Shown: positions 1-8,895, counted from the first letter of the stretch. The stretch: DNA of 64,000 bases from Pseudoalteromonas arctica A 37-1-2 (GCF_000238395.3 NZ_CP011026.1:682001-746000), one strand, 5' to 3'. Notes: generated from the letters alone by a model not told the origin. Numbers and translations are program-made.

Positions 1-1707
1 ATTGATTTAACCGATGTAAAAAAGGCCCAAGGGCAGGCTGTTTTCAAAGAAAAAATGCTTGAAACCATATTCGAAGCGATTCCTGATTTATTCTTCTTAA
101 TGCAAGAAGATGGCACTATTGTTGACTATCACGCCAGCAATGAGAATAACCTCTATGTTAATCCTAATGAATTTATTGGTAAAAGCATGTTTGCTGTATT
201 ACCTGATGAAATTGCGATTAAATTTCAGATTAATATTGCCCAAGCACTAAAACAAAAAGTAATGGTTAGCTTTGAGTACGAACTTAGACTACCTAAAGGC
301 ACTGTATATTTTGAAGCCCGTGTAAATCATGTACCTCAATATGAGCAAGTCATGGTTATTGTTCGTGATATTACCGAACAACATAAATCAGATGAGCTAA
401 TACGCCATCAAGCCTATTTTGATAGCTTAACATTACTTCCTAATCGGTTTTTAGCGCTAGATAAGTTATCAAAAATTTTGAAAGATGCAGATGAAAATAA
501 AGGTAATGCCGCTGTATGTTTTCTTGATTTAGATGATTTTAAAAAAATTAACGACTCACTTGGACACGAAGTTGGCGATAAACTATTAATTCAAGCTGCT
601 GCAAGACTCCAGCGAACTATCAGTGATAACGATATGGTAGGAAGGTTAGGAGGCGATGAGTTCATTGTATTATTACCAGATTTAACTTGTGCAAAAAGTG
701 CGCTGCGTATAGTTGATAAGTTACTTAAAAACTTTAGAGAACCATTTAAAATAGAAGGCCGCGAATTAATGGTTACGTTGAGCGCTGGCATTGCTATGTA
801 TCCTGAAAATGGCAGTTCAGCTTCGGATTTACTGCGTAACGCAGATACCGCAATGTATCAAGCTAAAGCATTAGGCCGGAACACCTATTCTTTTTTTGCA
901 AAGCAAATGAATGTAGTAATCCAGCGGCGTTTATCAATTGAAGAGCAAATGAGTGGTGCCCTTGAGCGTAATGAATTCGAACTATATTACCAACCTCAAT
1001 TAGATGTTAAAAATAAACATATCATTGGTGCTGAAGCGTTATTACGCTGGCATAACCCTGAGTTAGGCAATGTAACACCCGATGAGTTTATACCTATTGC
1101 CGAAAATACAGGATTAATTGTACCTATTGGTAAATTTGTAATTAGCCAAGCATTACATTTTTTAAATGAGTGGCAAAGCACCTGTAAACGCGAACAAAAA
1201 TATACAATGGCAGTTAACTTATCTCCTCGTCAATTTAGAGATTCAGGACTACTGCGCTTTATTCAAAACTCACTTATTGATGCAAACGTAAATCCCGAAA
1301 GTTTAGAGCTTGAAATTACTGAGGGAGTACTGATGAGTTGCCACACTAATGTTGTTGATATACTGACTGAAATTACAGCATTAGGGATTAACTTATCAAT
1401 GGATGACTTTGGTACAGGCTATTCATCATTAAGTTATTTGAGAGAATACCCTTTTAATGTACTCAAAATAGATAGAAGTTTTATTGACGGTATTGTACTA
1501 AACAATGAAGATTGTAATCTCGTAAAGGCAATTATTGCCATGTCACACAGCTTAGGACTGACAGTGGTAGCCGAAGGTGTAGAAACAAAAGAGCAGCATA
1601 CTTTATTGAACGAATTGGGTTGTGATTTTATGCAAGGCTTCTATTTTAGTAAACCAATACCAGCAAAACAGTTTCTTGATTTTTCGATGAATTTTGATAA
1701 AAAGTAA
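1..1707 (+). CDS. PAS-GGDEF-EAL cyclic-di-GMP turnover protein, 5' end outside the window
   Basis: The frame is open to the left edge, so the N terminus is missing and the first in-frame ATG (55) is probably internal. About 568 residues are visible. They are a PAS sensor segment (roughly residues 20-130), a GGDEF domain with an intact GGDEF signature (217-221), and an EAL domain. The EAL domain has EALLRW near 345, the ELEITEG and DDFGTGYSSL motifs, KIDRSFI and the late VVAEGVET. Both active sites therefore look complete. The product is expected to make and/or degrade cyclic-di-GMP in the cytoplasm in response to the PAS input. The allosteric I-site position before GGDEF reads SDND rather than RxxD, so product inhibition is probably absent. 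The gene stands alone in its orientation, with no clear partner in view. The family call is firm; the net activity (cyclase or phosphodiesterase) cannot be read from sequence. Confidence 0.93.
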   Translation: MDLTDVKKAQGQAVFKEKMLETIFEAIPDLFFLMQEDGTIVDYHASNENNLYVNPNEFIGKSMFAVLPDEIAIKFQINIAQALKQKVMVSFEYELRLPKGTVYFEARVNHVPQYEQVMVIVRDITEQHKSDELIRHQAYFDSLTLLPNRFLALDKLSKILKDADENKGNAAVCFLDLDDFKKINDSLGHEVGDKLLIQAAARLQRTISDNDMVGRLGGDEFIVLLPDLTCAKSALRIVDKLLKNFREPFKIEGRELMVTLSAGIAMYPENGSSASDLLRNADTAMYQAKALGRNTYSFFAKQMNVVIQRRLSIEEQMSGALERNEFELYYQPQLDVKNKHIIGAEALLRWHNPELGNVTPDEFIPIAENTGLIVPIGKFVISQALHFLNEWQSTCKREQKYTMAVNLSPRQFRDSGLLRFIQNSLIDANVNPESLELEITEGVLMSCHTNVVDILTEITALGINLSMDDFGTGYSSLSYLREYPFNVLKIDRSFIDGIVLNNEDCNLVKAIIAMSHSLGLTVVAEGVETKEQHTLLNELGCDFMQGFYFSKPIPAKQFLDFSMNFDKK

Positions 1708-1805
1708 GATTAAACACTCGATTGTAACAATTCATTGCACGGCTATTGACCTTATTGTCCCATCGCGAGTAACCTGTTATAGAAACAAATAAAAAGGATT
1801 CTATA

Positions 1806-3976
1806 ATGCGTTTAAAACCTCTTGTAGCTACATTAGTAGCCACATTTTCTTTATCACTTTCAAGTAGTGCCTTAGCCGACGAAGGCATGTGGCAACCACA
1901 CCAACTTCCAGAGTTAGAATCAATTTTAAAAGCCAAAGGGCTTGAAATTGATGTTGAATCTATTTCTAAATTAACCGAATTCCCAATGAATGCGGTAATT
2001 AGCCTAGGTGGCTGTACAGCATCGTTTGTATCGCCAAAAGGCTTAGTGGTCACAAATCATCACTGTGTTTATGGCTCGGTACAATACAACTCAACGCCTG
2101 AAAACAATATTTTAGAAAATGGCTTTTTAGCTAAAAGTCCTACAGAAGATTTACCTGCAGCGCCGGGCTCACGCGTCTATGTAACAAAAACGGTCACCAA
2201 CGTAACAGATGAAGTAATTAAAGGTACTAACGAGTTAACAGCAAAAGCACGCTACGACGCACTCGAAAAAATGAAAAAGCGCTAGTAGCCCAGTGTGAAG
2301 CCGACGAAAGCTATCGTTGTAATGTGTATTCGTTTCATGGTGGTTTAGAGTTTTACCTAATTAAGTCACTTGAAATTAAAGACGTACGCTTAACTTATGC
2401 ACCGGCAATGGGCGTAGGTAAATACGGCGGCGATATAGATAACTGGATGTGGCCGCGCCATACTGGCGACTTTGGTTTTTACCGCGCTTATGTAGGCAAA
2501 GATGGAAAACCAGCAGAGTACAGCGAAGACAACGTACCTTACGTACCAGACTCTTACCTAAAAGTAAGTGCCAAAGGCGTGCAAGAAGGCGACTTCGTAA
2601 TGGTTACAGGCTACCCAGGACGTACTAACCGCTACCGTATAGCAACAGAGGTAGATAACGTATTTAACGACAGCTACCCTAAAGCACGCGTTCATAACTC
2701 AAAATACGTGTCGCTTATTGAAGAAAACTCAGAAGACGGCAGTAAAGCGCGTATTGCTTACGAAAGTACCATTGCAGGTTATAACAACTATATTAAAAAC
2801 TATGGTTCGATGATCGAAAGCTTCAAAAAAGGCACTATGCTTGAGCGCAAAAAACAGTTTGAGCAAGACCTAACACAATGGATCAATAGTGATGGTGAGC
2901 GTAAAGAACAATACGGAAGCGTATTAGGTGAGCTATCTGAGCTAATTGCGCAATCACAAGAGCACAGTGAACGCGACCGTATGTTAGGTTATGTACACCG
3001 CTCACAAATGATCAGCACAGCACGACGTTTATACCGCCTAGCTTATGAAAAGCAACAGCCAAATAGCGAACGTGAATCTGGTTATCAAGAACGTGACTTA
3101 CCTCGCATTAAAGCAGGGCTTGAGCGCATGACGCGCCGTTATGATAGCAAAGTAGACAAAGCTATTTTACTGCACTTTTTAGAACTGTATGCAGCACTTC
3201 CAAAAGAAGAGCGTTTTAGCGACGTTGATAACGTATTTAAAGTACAAAATGGGTTTGATAAAGCAACCCAAAGCGCGTTACTTGATAGCATGTATGAGCA
3301 GTCAAGACTCGATAATGCCACTGTTCGCAATTCATTGTTTGAGCAATCGTTTAGCCAGCTAAATCAAAGCCAAGACCCATTTGTGCAGTACGCTAAAGCA
3401 ATATTTAAAGTAATGAAAGCAGAGGAAGATAAATCAAAAGCACTGGCAGGTAAATTACAAGCAGCTCGCCCAGAGCTAATGAGCGCAATCATTGCGTTTA
3501 ACAAAGCTAAAAACAAACCTGTATACGCCGATGCCAACAGCACACTCCGTGTTACCTATGGCACCGTAGGCGGCTACTCACCTCAAGACGGCTTGGTAGC
3601 AACACCCTTTACCTCGCTTGAAGGATTACTAGCTAAAAACACCGATGTTGACCCATTTAATGCACCTAAAAAGTTACAAGAGCAAATTAAAGCCAAGCTT
3701 TATGGTGATTACACAGGTGGCATGAATACAGTACCTGTTAACTTTCTATCTAATGTAGACACTACTGGTGGTAACTCAGGTTCGCCAACACTTAACGGCA
3801 AAGCAGAGCTTGTAGGCTTACTGTTTGACGGTGTTTACGAAAGTATTATTGGTGACTGGGATTACAACCCTGAGCTTAATCGCTCAATCCACGTTGATTC
3901 GCGCTACATGCTGTGGGTAATGGATAAAGTAGATAATGCACAAAACTTGTTGGACGAAATGACAATCGTAAAATAA
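1806..3976 (+). pseudogene. S46 family dipeptidyl-peptidase (DPP7-like), interrupted by one frameshift
   Basis: Two adjacent reading frames together encode one S46 serine dipeptidyl-peptidase of about 722 residues, the usual length for the family. The first frame (1806-2285) has a signal peptide ending near ALA-DE and the catalytic His region (NHHC, residues 85-86). The second (from about 2277 in the -1 frame) carries the Asp region GGDIDNWMWPRH and the Ser region GGNSGSP. The break lies in ATGAAAAAGCGCTAG near 2270-2285. Restoring one A to the run gives MKKALVAQCEADE and joins the frames without a gap. The residue after the Ser region is Gly (LFDG). In characterised relatives this position is Gly in DPP7 and Arg in DPP11, so a preference for hydrophobic rather than acidic P1 residues is inferred. 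The protein would act in the periplasm, releasing dipeptides. A sequencing error, a recent mutation or programmed slippage could each explain the break. The downstream part shows no further decay. Confidence 0.88.
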
Positions 3977-3998
3977 GCAATTAGTGAGATAACAGAAG

Positions 3999-4028
3999 GG
4001 CGCTTACCGTAAAGGAAGCGCCTTTTTT
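3999..4028 (+). terminator. Rho-independent terminator after the S46 peptidase
   Basis: A perfect 7-bp stem (GGCGCTT / AAGCGCC) with a ten-base loop is followed by six T residues, 23 bp after the peptidase stop. Confidence 0.85.
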
Positions 4029-4141
4029 GTTGGTATTTGATTCGCTTATTTATGACTGCTAAGTGCCATGAGCGGACGGTGGTAACGTCCAATTAACAGC
4101 CAACTGTATTTTCTCCGTTTGAAGTTCTTATATGGATAATG

Positions 4142-4170
4142 CCTACGGAGTGCTTGCAACACCCCGTAGG
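4142..4170 (-). terminator. Hairpin downstream of the 34-residue ORF
   Basis: CCTACGG-type arms form an 11-bp stem with one G-U pair around a short loop, immediately after the small ORF's stop on the minus strand. The uridine tract is weak, so this may be a processing hairpin rather than a true terminator. Confidence 0.4.
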
Positions 4171-4174
4171 ACTT

Positions 4175-4279
4175 TTAGAAGTATTGGATGATATTGGCTA
4201 TAGCAATACATAAGCCCGTTAAGGCATATATTACCTTAGCTAAATCAATCTTTACTTCGATGCTGAGTGTAGCTTTCAT
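4175..4279 (-). CDS. 34-residue hydrophobic small protein, candidate type I toxin
   Basis: A 34-codon frame starts with ATG at 4279, seven bases after a GGGG ribosome-binding site, and ends with TAA. The N-terminal half is amphipathic and charged (MKATLSIEVKIDLAKV). The C-terminal half is a single hydrophobic helix ending NIIQYF, long enough to span the membrane. No homolog is recognised by name. Small size, one membrane helix, a heavily structured leader just upstream (a perfect 18-bp palindrome at 4299-4316) and an accessory setting resemble type I toxin peptides, but this is only inference. A hairpin just downstream (about 4142-4170) could end the transcript. Expression has not been shown. 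Confidence 0.45.
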   Translation of the reverse strand: MKATLSIEVKIDLAKVIYALTGLCIAIANIIQYF

Positions 4280-4298
4280 GGTTTGACCCCATTAGAGC

Positions 4299-4316
4299 GA
4301 CTCAAGCGCTTGAGTC
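4299..4316. repeat. Perfect 18-bp palindrome in the leader of the small ORF
   Basis: GACTCAAGCGCTTGAGTC is its own reverse complement. A further GACTC/GAGTC arm lies a few bases away on the minus-strand upstream side, so the leader RNA could form alternative hairpins. It may be an RNA structure limiting translation of the 34-codon ORF, or a protein-binding site. Confidence 0.6.
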
Positions 4317-4504
4317 ATAAAAGACTCGTTTTTTATATACCGCCTTGCAAGCGGTCGAGGTTACTCTAACTAGTATGAGCTTACTCGTCGGACTACTTCT
4401 GCTCACCCTCGACCCGAGATATGGTGAGCCTCACAACGCGAGATAGCCCTTTAGCCGCTTACTAGGCGACAAATCGCGGTTAGTGGCCGCGAAACCTTTT
4501 TAAA

Positions 4505-4622
4505 CATAACGCTGCATTAAGTAGTGAGCAACGCTACCAATGAACCTAACCATACCACCTTAAACACGAAACCCAACGATAGAATAAAAAATGCCAAGCG
4601 TTGAGAATATGTCTTAAACGAT
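4505..4622 (-). other. attC-like integron recombination element (about 118 bp)
   Basis: Read on the minus strand, this begins CGTTTAAG...CTCAACGC and ends GCGTTGCTCA...CTTAATGCAGCGTTATG. The ends are imperfect inverted repeats of each other with extra-helical bases, the arrangement of an integron attC. Wording and length recall the Vibrio/VCR class, including the internal TTGGCATTTTT and GTGTTTAAGGTGGTATGG segments. It lies 15 bases behind the stop of the 164-residue ORF, as attC sites do in gene cassettes. The terminal GTTAT differs from the classical GTTRRRY core but resembles the VCR core. No second attC was found, so it is a lone element. The remaining DNA up to 4279 holds only hairpins. 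Confidence 0.6.
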
Positions 4623-4636
4623 TTATTATACGTTTT

Positions 4637-5131
4637 TTACCACTTAGGAACCATGCTCAATGCACTGTGTATTTGGTCTCTAGCAATATCACCGAATAAG
4701 TGAGTTTTTGCCATAAGCATATTAACAGCAGCACCGTTTGAAGCCGTTTGATTACGAATACGTTCTTTAGCAGCAAATGCAGGTTTTTGACGTTTATAGA
4801 CATCTTCCCACCAATCTCTACCATGCCTCTTAAGTAAGCTAGCTTTGATAGACTTGAAACGTTGTCTACTATCGCTACCCTCACCAGAAACCAACACACT
4901 TGCCCATATCATGCGCTTTTGCAGATCATTTGGGAGCCAGTTTTGCTTATGAAGATCTGAGATAACTTCGGGATGAAGATAGAGAGTATTCTCTGACACT
5001 TTTCTTGCAATCCACAGCGATTGAGCACGCTCGAACGCAGCTTTCTTCTCTTGGGAACTGTAACCTTGGCAATGTTGCTTCCAAGTTTCCAACTCATCAA
5101 TTGAAGCTAATTTCTGAACTAGTTCTTCCAA
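4637..5131 (-). CDS. Hypothetical protein of a putative integron gene cassette
   Basis: About 164 residues with no recognised family. The sequence is mostly helical and charged, with Trp-rich patches (GRDWWEDVYKR near the middle) and no signal peptide or membrane helix, so a cytoplasmic protein is likely. No good ATG exists. A TTG at 5131 sits eight bases after GGAGG and is the best start; another TTG at 5137 is too close to that site. A short 5' non-coding stretch, the gene and then an attC-like element is the typical cassette arrangement. A GTTATAC motif at 5150-5157 could be the upstream cassette boundary. Function unknown. Confidence 0.65.
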   Translation of the reverse strand: MEELVQKLASIDELETWKQHCQGYSSQEKKAAFERAQSLWIARKVSENTLYLHPEVISDLHKQNWLPNDLQKRMIWASVLVSGEGSDSRQRFKSIKASLLKRHGRDWWEDVYKRQKPAFAAKERIRNQTASNGAAVNMLMAKTHLFGDIARDQIHSALSMVPKW

Positions 5132-5420
5132 TGCCAAATCCTCCGGAAACGTATAACAACTTTATCAGAGGACACTTTCCCTATTTTAGCGCGAAAACGT
5201 CCTTATTATATGAACTTATATTAATAGCAAATGGCGTAAACTATTGCCAACTATAAATATTACTCTTCCTGCTGCTTATATAAACATGTAAAAAAAGCAA
5301 ATTTTCCTCTTATTCTTACTAAGTTAATGACAACTTACCTAAGTGACGGCTTCTCGCTCATACCTGAATTTTTTTGTAGCGAGCTAAGCTTAAAACTCCA
5401 TAAACACCGGAGTACAACTA

Positions 5421-6044
5421 ATGCATCAGTTAACAATATATCAGCCTAAAGAGCCTTGGAATAAAAATAAGCTTGTAGGACAAAAGTTACCACTAAAATT
5501 ACAGCAAATATGGGCTATCCGAATACGACTGGAACTTTTTCATAAAATAAGAGATCTAGCACTATTTAACCTAGCCATAGATAGCAAACTAAGAGGATGT
5601 GATTTAGTTTCACTAAAAGTTAACGACATCGCACATGGTAAAACAATCCAATCAAGGGCAATAGTCGTTCAAAAAAAGACTGGTATGCCTGTTCAATTTG
5701 AAATTACTGGAAATACAAGGATCTCAATTGTGGCGCTCATAGAGCAATTTAGTCTCAATTCTTATGATTACTTATTTAAGTCACGAGTTCATTCTTCTGC
5801 ACACCTCTCAACCCGTCAATATGGACGTATAGTTGACTCTTGGGTCACCTCAATTGGGTTAGATAAGACTCAATATGGTACTCATTCAATGAGACGTACC
5901 AAACCATCACTAATTTACAAAAAAACTAAAAATTTAAGAGCCTGTCAGCTTCTACTTGGCCATAGAAAACTAGAGAGCACTGTCAGATACTTGGGAATAG
6001 AAGTTGATGATGCGTTAGAAGTATCAGAACAGATCGATGCTTAA
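5421..6044 (+). CDS. Small catalytic-domain-only tyrosine recombinase/integrase
   Basis: A 207-residue protein covering only the catalytic half of a tyrosine recombinase. The expected residues are present: Arg58 (SKLRGCD), a Lys in the beta hairpin (VQKKTG), His155 and Arg158 (HSMRR), His181 (LLGHRKLEST) and the nucleophile Tyr190 (VRYLG). The usual N-terminal arm-binding and core-binding domains are absent. The intact active site and good start argue that this is a genuine compact family, not a truncated gene. I recall closely similar ~205-residue integrases scattered through proteobacteria. It is divergent from the cassette at 4637-5131 with about 290 bp between, which mimics integron geometry, but it lacks IntI-specific features. 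Its recombination target is unknown. Confidence 0.88.
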   Translation: MHQLTIYQPKEPWNKNKLVGQKLPLKLQQIWAIRIRLELFHKIRDLALFNLAIDSKLRGCDLVSLKVNDIAHGKTIQSRAIVVQKKTGMPVQFEITGNTRISIVALIEQFSLNSYDYLFKSRVHSSAHLSTRQYGRIVDSWVTSIGLDKTQYGTHSMRRTKPSLIYKKTKNLRACQLLLGHRKLESTVRYLGIEVDDALEVSEQIDA

Positions 6045-6050
6045 GTTTGA

Positions 6051-6089
6051 ACCAATGCCAGACCTGAAGTAAGCGTCTGGCATTGGTTT
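6051..6089 (+). terminator. Strong hairpin after the recombinase gene
   Basis: A perfect 14-bp stem (AACCAATGCCAGAC with its complement) with an 11-base loop begins six bases after the recombinase stop. The trailing T run is short, so it may instead be a recombination or RNA-stability element. Confidence 0.65.
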
Positions 6090-6129
6090 CTAAAAAAATG
6101 TTAATCCACGCTACTTTGTTCTAAGAAAA

Positions 6130-6612
6130 TTATAATGGAGCTGTATCAATATTGATTTGATAAGGCTTACTGACAAACTCAGCCATTTTTATACACTCCT
6201 TAACTGCAAATCCTCGTCCTTTGTAGTTTGCGAAAGCAATATGAGTATTATCAGTTAACACTGCATATAATCTATAGTCATGTGTGTAGCCTTTTCTAGG
6301 TATAGCTTTAAAGCCTTTAATATCTGATAGTTTATACACACGTTTAAAAATAGTATATAAACTACTCGACTTTAATTCCAAGGTTTGCTTTGCGAGATCA
6401 AAACGACATACATAGCCACCAAACAGACCACTCCACCCTAGCCAGCATATAAACCCAGATACCCATATCGGTAATGATTTTGCTTCATCAGAATTGAACA
6501 CATTAATTAGTCCGATAAATAAAAAGAAACCACACAACAAAACTAGCAATAATCTAGTTAACCTTGGTTGTCGATAAATAGCTAGCTCACTAGATAGTTC
6601 TTTAAAATACAT
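6130..6612 (-). CDS. Small membrane protein of unknown function (160 aa)
   Basis: Two hydrophobic helices lie in the first third (LLLVLLCGFFLFIGLINVF and a second near residues 48-68). They are followed by a beta-rich cytoplasmic-type segment (CRFDLAKQTLELKSSSLYTIFKRVYKLSDIKGF), a layout like bacterial PH-type or DUF-class membrane-associated domains. No named family is recognised with confidence. The start codon overlaps the stop of the upstream gene (TAATG at 6610-6614), so the two are probably translationally coupled. The partner has the same helix-pair plus beta-segment plan, suggesting an old duplication or a heteromeric pair. Confidence 0.7.
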   Translation of the reverse strand: MYFKELSSELAIYRQPRLTRLLLVLLCGFFLFIGLINVFNSDEAKSLPIWVSGFICWLGWSGLFGGYVCRFDLAKQTLELKSSSLYTIFKRVYKLSDIKGFKAIPRKGYTHDYRLYAVLTDNTHIAFANYKGRGFAVKECIKMAEFVSKPYQINIDTAPL

Positions 6613-7334
6613 TACAGCACTCCGTATTTAACTAAGCCAGCAATGGCTGTAAAAACAAAAAATGGCAAGGATAGTTTTATTAGCGATTTGCGATCCCATA
6701 TTTCAATGAAAACAAGATCTTCACTATTAAAATCTACATCTTCCAGATGAGAGTTTGAATTAGCTTTTTTAGTATCATGAGTAATTTGAGGTGAGCTATA
6801 TAATTCACTTTGAGCAAACCTTATCGGTGTTTTATTAGGCCAATCCGATATGGTTTCAACAGCAGTAGTATTATATTTCGTATATAAAAACGAAATGAAC
6901 ATCTTAGCATCTGTATACTGTTTAAATTCATATAACTGATCAACAAACTTAATTTGATAAGGGCCTTGCGCGCCTATACTACTTAATTCAAATGATAGTG
7001 TATCAAACGATGTAACAACTTTACTTCTTTGAAAGCAACCCCATAATGCGGTTTTTAAATTAAGCTGTTTTTCTGTCCCGTTAAACTCTAAACGGCTCTT
7101 TTGACCAAAAAGCAATATAGATATACCTAAAAAGAAGCTTGCCGAAATCGCGAAGAAAATACTTTCCCCTCCTTCGCTTGTGACAGTCATCACAATGCTA
7201 GTAATTCCAGGAATAAGCATAATAAACGCAAAAATTTTGCTTGTCATTTCGCGTCTTGAGGGCATTGTTGTATTACCACTTTGATCTGTTTTGAGAACTT
7301 TTTTTACAAGCTTGGATAGATTGTTATATTCCAT
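6612..7334 (-). CDS. Membrane protein of unknown function (240 aa), coupled to the 160-aa protein
   Basis: An N-terminal tail of about 30 residues precedes two adjacent hydrophobic helices (about 32-75). Next come a beta-rich domain (LEFNGTEKQLNLKTALWGCFQRSKVVTSFDTLSFEL), a polar linker and a final hydrophobic stretch at the C terminus (LSLPFFVFTAIAGLVKYGVL). It is first in a two-gene unit and its stop overlaps the next start. No enzyme motif is visible and no function is assigned. It lies at the right end of the accessory region. Confidence 0.68.
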   Translation of the reverse strand: MEYNNLSKLVKKVLKTDQSGNTTMPSRREMTSKIFAFIMLIPGITSIVMTVTSEGGESIFFAISASFFLGISILLFGQKSRLEFNGTEKQLNLKTALWGCFQRSKVVTSFDTLSFELSSIGAQGPYQIKFVDQLYEFKQYTDAKMFISFLYTKYNTTAVETISDWPNKTPIRFAQSELYSSPQITHDTKKANSNSHLEDVDFNSEDLVFIEIWDRKSLIKLSLPFFVFTAIAGLVKYGVL

Positions 7335-7623
7335 TACTTCAACCTTAAAAATTAATTATTACCTTATTTACATTAACATAAAGTAGCTAAGTAAACCTTA
7401 TCTCACGATACTCATATCATTCCTTATATAAGAGTCAAATTACTATTTACATCAAGTCAGGGAAATCTTAAATGCATTTGATATAAAAAGATGACCGTCC
7501 GGTTATCGCTCCGAGCTGCCTTTAACTTAAATCAAATCACTTCAACACCCTTTAAAATATTTCATGTGCATTTTATAAACAAGAAGTGCTAGCTTAGTGG
7601 TAAATTAATTGAAGGAAATAATT

Positions 7624-8895
7624 ATGAAATTAGAGTCATTAGCACTGCACCACGGTTACGAATCTGAGGCTACGACCAAATCGGCAGCCGTGCCTATTTA
7701 TCACACTTCATCTTATACATTTGATAACACGCAGCATGGCGCTGATTTATTCGATTTAAAAGTACCTGGAAATATTTACACCCGCATAATGAACCCGACC
7801 AATGCTGTACTTGAACAACGTGTTGCTGCAATGGAAGGGGGCATTGGTGGGCTAGCTGTCGCCTCTGGGATGGCTGCTATTACGTATGCTATTCAATGTT
7901 TGTGTGAAGTAGGCACTAATATTGTAAGTACCAGCCAAGTGTATGGTGGTACGTATAACTTATTTGCACATACCTTACCTAGGCAAGGTATTGAAGCACG
8001 CATGATTAAAGCTGATGACTTTAGCGCGTTCGAGAATGCAATTGACGACAACACCCGCGCTGTTTTTTGTGAATCTATTGGTAATCCGGCAGGTAATATT
8101 GTTGATATTGAACGTTTAGCACACATTGCACACAGCAAAGGTGTGCCGCTTATTGTTGATAATACCGTGGCTACGCCGTATTTGTGCCGCCCATTTGAGC
8201 TGGGCGCCGATATAGTGGTCCACTCACTGACAAAGTATATAAACGGGCACGGTACTGCCATTGGCGGCATGATTGTCGACTCAGGAAAATTTGATTGGAA
8301 AGCGAATGCTACGCGTTTTGCAATGATGAACGAGCCCGATCCGTCGTATCACAACGTGGTTTATACCGAAGCCTTTGCTGAAGCTGCATTTATTGGACGC
8401 TGCAGAGTAGTGCCACTTAGAAATACCGGCGCAGCGCTTGCGCCTAAAAACGCATCTGACATTTTAATCGGCCTTGAAACCTTAGGCTTAAGAATGGATC
8501 GCCACTGCGAAAATGCACAGCATCTGGCTGAGTATTTAGAAAATCACCCAAAAGTGCTTTGGGTTAATTACGCAGGATTAAAATCAAGCCCGTATAACGA
8601 AATGAGCCAAAAAATCACCAGTGGTAAAGCATCGGGTATTTTAAGCTTTGGAATTAAAGGTGGGCTAGAGGCAGGGACTCGTTTTATTGATGCGCTAAAT
8701 ATGATTTTACGATTGGTTAATATTGGCGATGCCAAGTCGCTTGCGTGCCATCCTGCGTCAACTACACACCGCCAATTAAATGATGAAGAACTTGCTAATG
8801 CGGGCGTAAGCCGCGATTTAATTCGTTTGTCGGTTGGTATTGAAAACATTGCAGACATAATTGCCGATGTAAGCCAAGCGCTCGATAAAGCATAG
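7624..8895 (+). CDS. metY: O-acetylhomoserine aminocarboxypropyltransferase (sulfhydrylase)
   Basis: A PLP-dependent enzyme of the Cys/Met metabolism family, 423 residues. It is expected to convert O-acetylhomoserine and sulfide (or methanethiol) to homocysteine (or methionine) in the cytoplasm. The PLP lysine lies in HSLTKYINGHG. Other family features are the N-terminal YTRIMNPT segment, the glycine-rich VASGMAA region and the C-terminal RLSVGIENIADI. ATG at 7624 is chosen because GAAGGA sits seven bases upstream; an in-frame TTG at 7609 has no such site. The gene is monocistronic. No SAM riboswitch is visible in the roughly 290-bp upstream gap, in which I see no other feature. Related enzymes (cystathionine gamma-synthase, methionine gamma-lyase) share the fold, but the sequence pattern fits MetY best. 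Confidence 0.9.
   Translation: MKLESLALHHGYESEATTKSAAVPIYHTSSYTFDNTQHGADLFDLKVPGNIYTRIMNPTNAVLEQRVAAMEGGIGGLAVASGMAAITYAIQCLCEVGTNIVSTSQVYGGTYNLFAHTLPRQGIEARMIKADDFSAFENAIDDNTRAVFCESIGNPAGNIVDIERLAHIAHSKGVPLIVDNTVATPYLCRPFELGADIVVHSLTKYINGHGTAIGGMIVDSGKFDWKANATRFAMMNEPDPSYHNVVYTEAFAEAAFIGRCRVVPLRNTGAALAPKNASDILIGLETLGLRMDRHCENAQHLAEYLENHPKVLWVNYAGLKSSPYNEMSQKITSGKASGILSFGIKGGLEAGTRFIDALNMILRLVNIGDAKSLACHPASTTHRQLNDEELANAGVSRDLIRLSVGIENIADIIADVSQALDKA

Noticed and set aside
1646..2053. Minus-strand 135-codon frame across the start of the S46 peptidase
   Set aside because: It is antisense to the signal peptide and catalytic His region of a recognised family and has no ribosome-binding site.
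5005..5256. Plus-strand 83-codon frame overlapping the cassette gene
   Set aside because: It is antisense to a better-supported frame, has no ribosome-binding site, and its composition is unlike a protein.
5421..6044. Integron integrase IntI
   Set aside because: The protein is about 120 residues too short and lacks the N-terminal domain and IntI-type C-terminal sequence, so it is called only a small tyrosine recombinase.
4071..7498. CGGACGGT near 4071 and its inverse ACCGTCCG near 7490 as ends of a 3.4-kb mobile island
   Set aside because: Only eight bases match. Such a match is expected by chance between two gaps of this size, and there is no target duplication.
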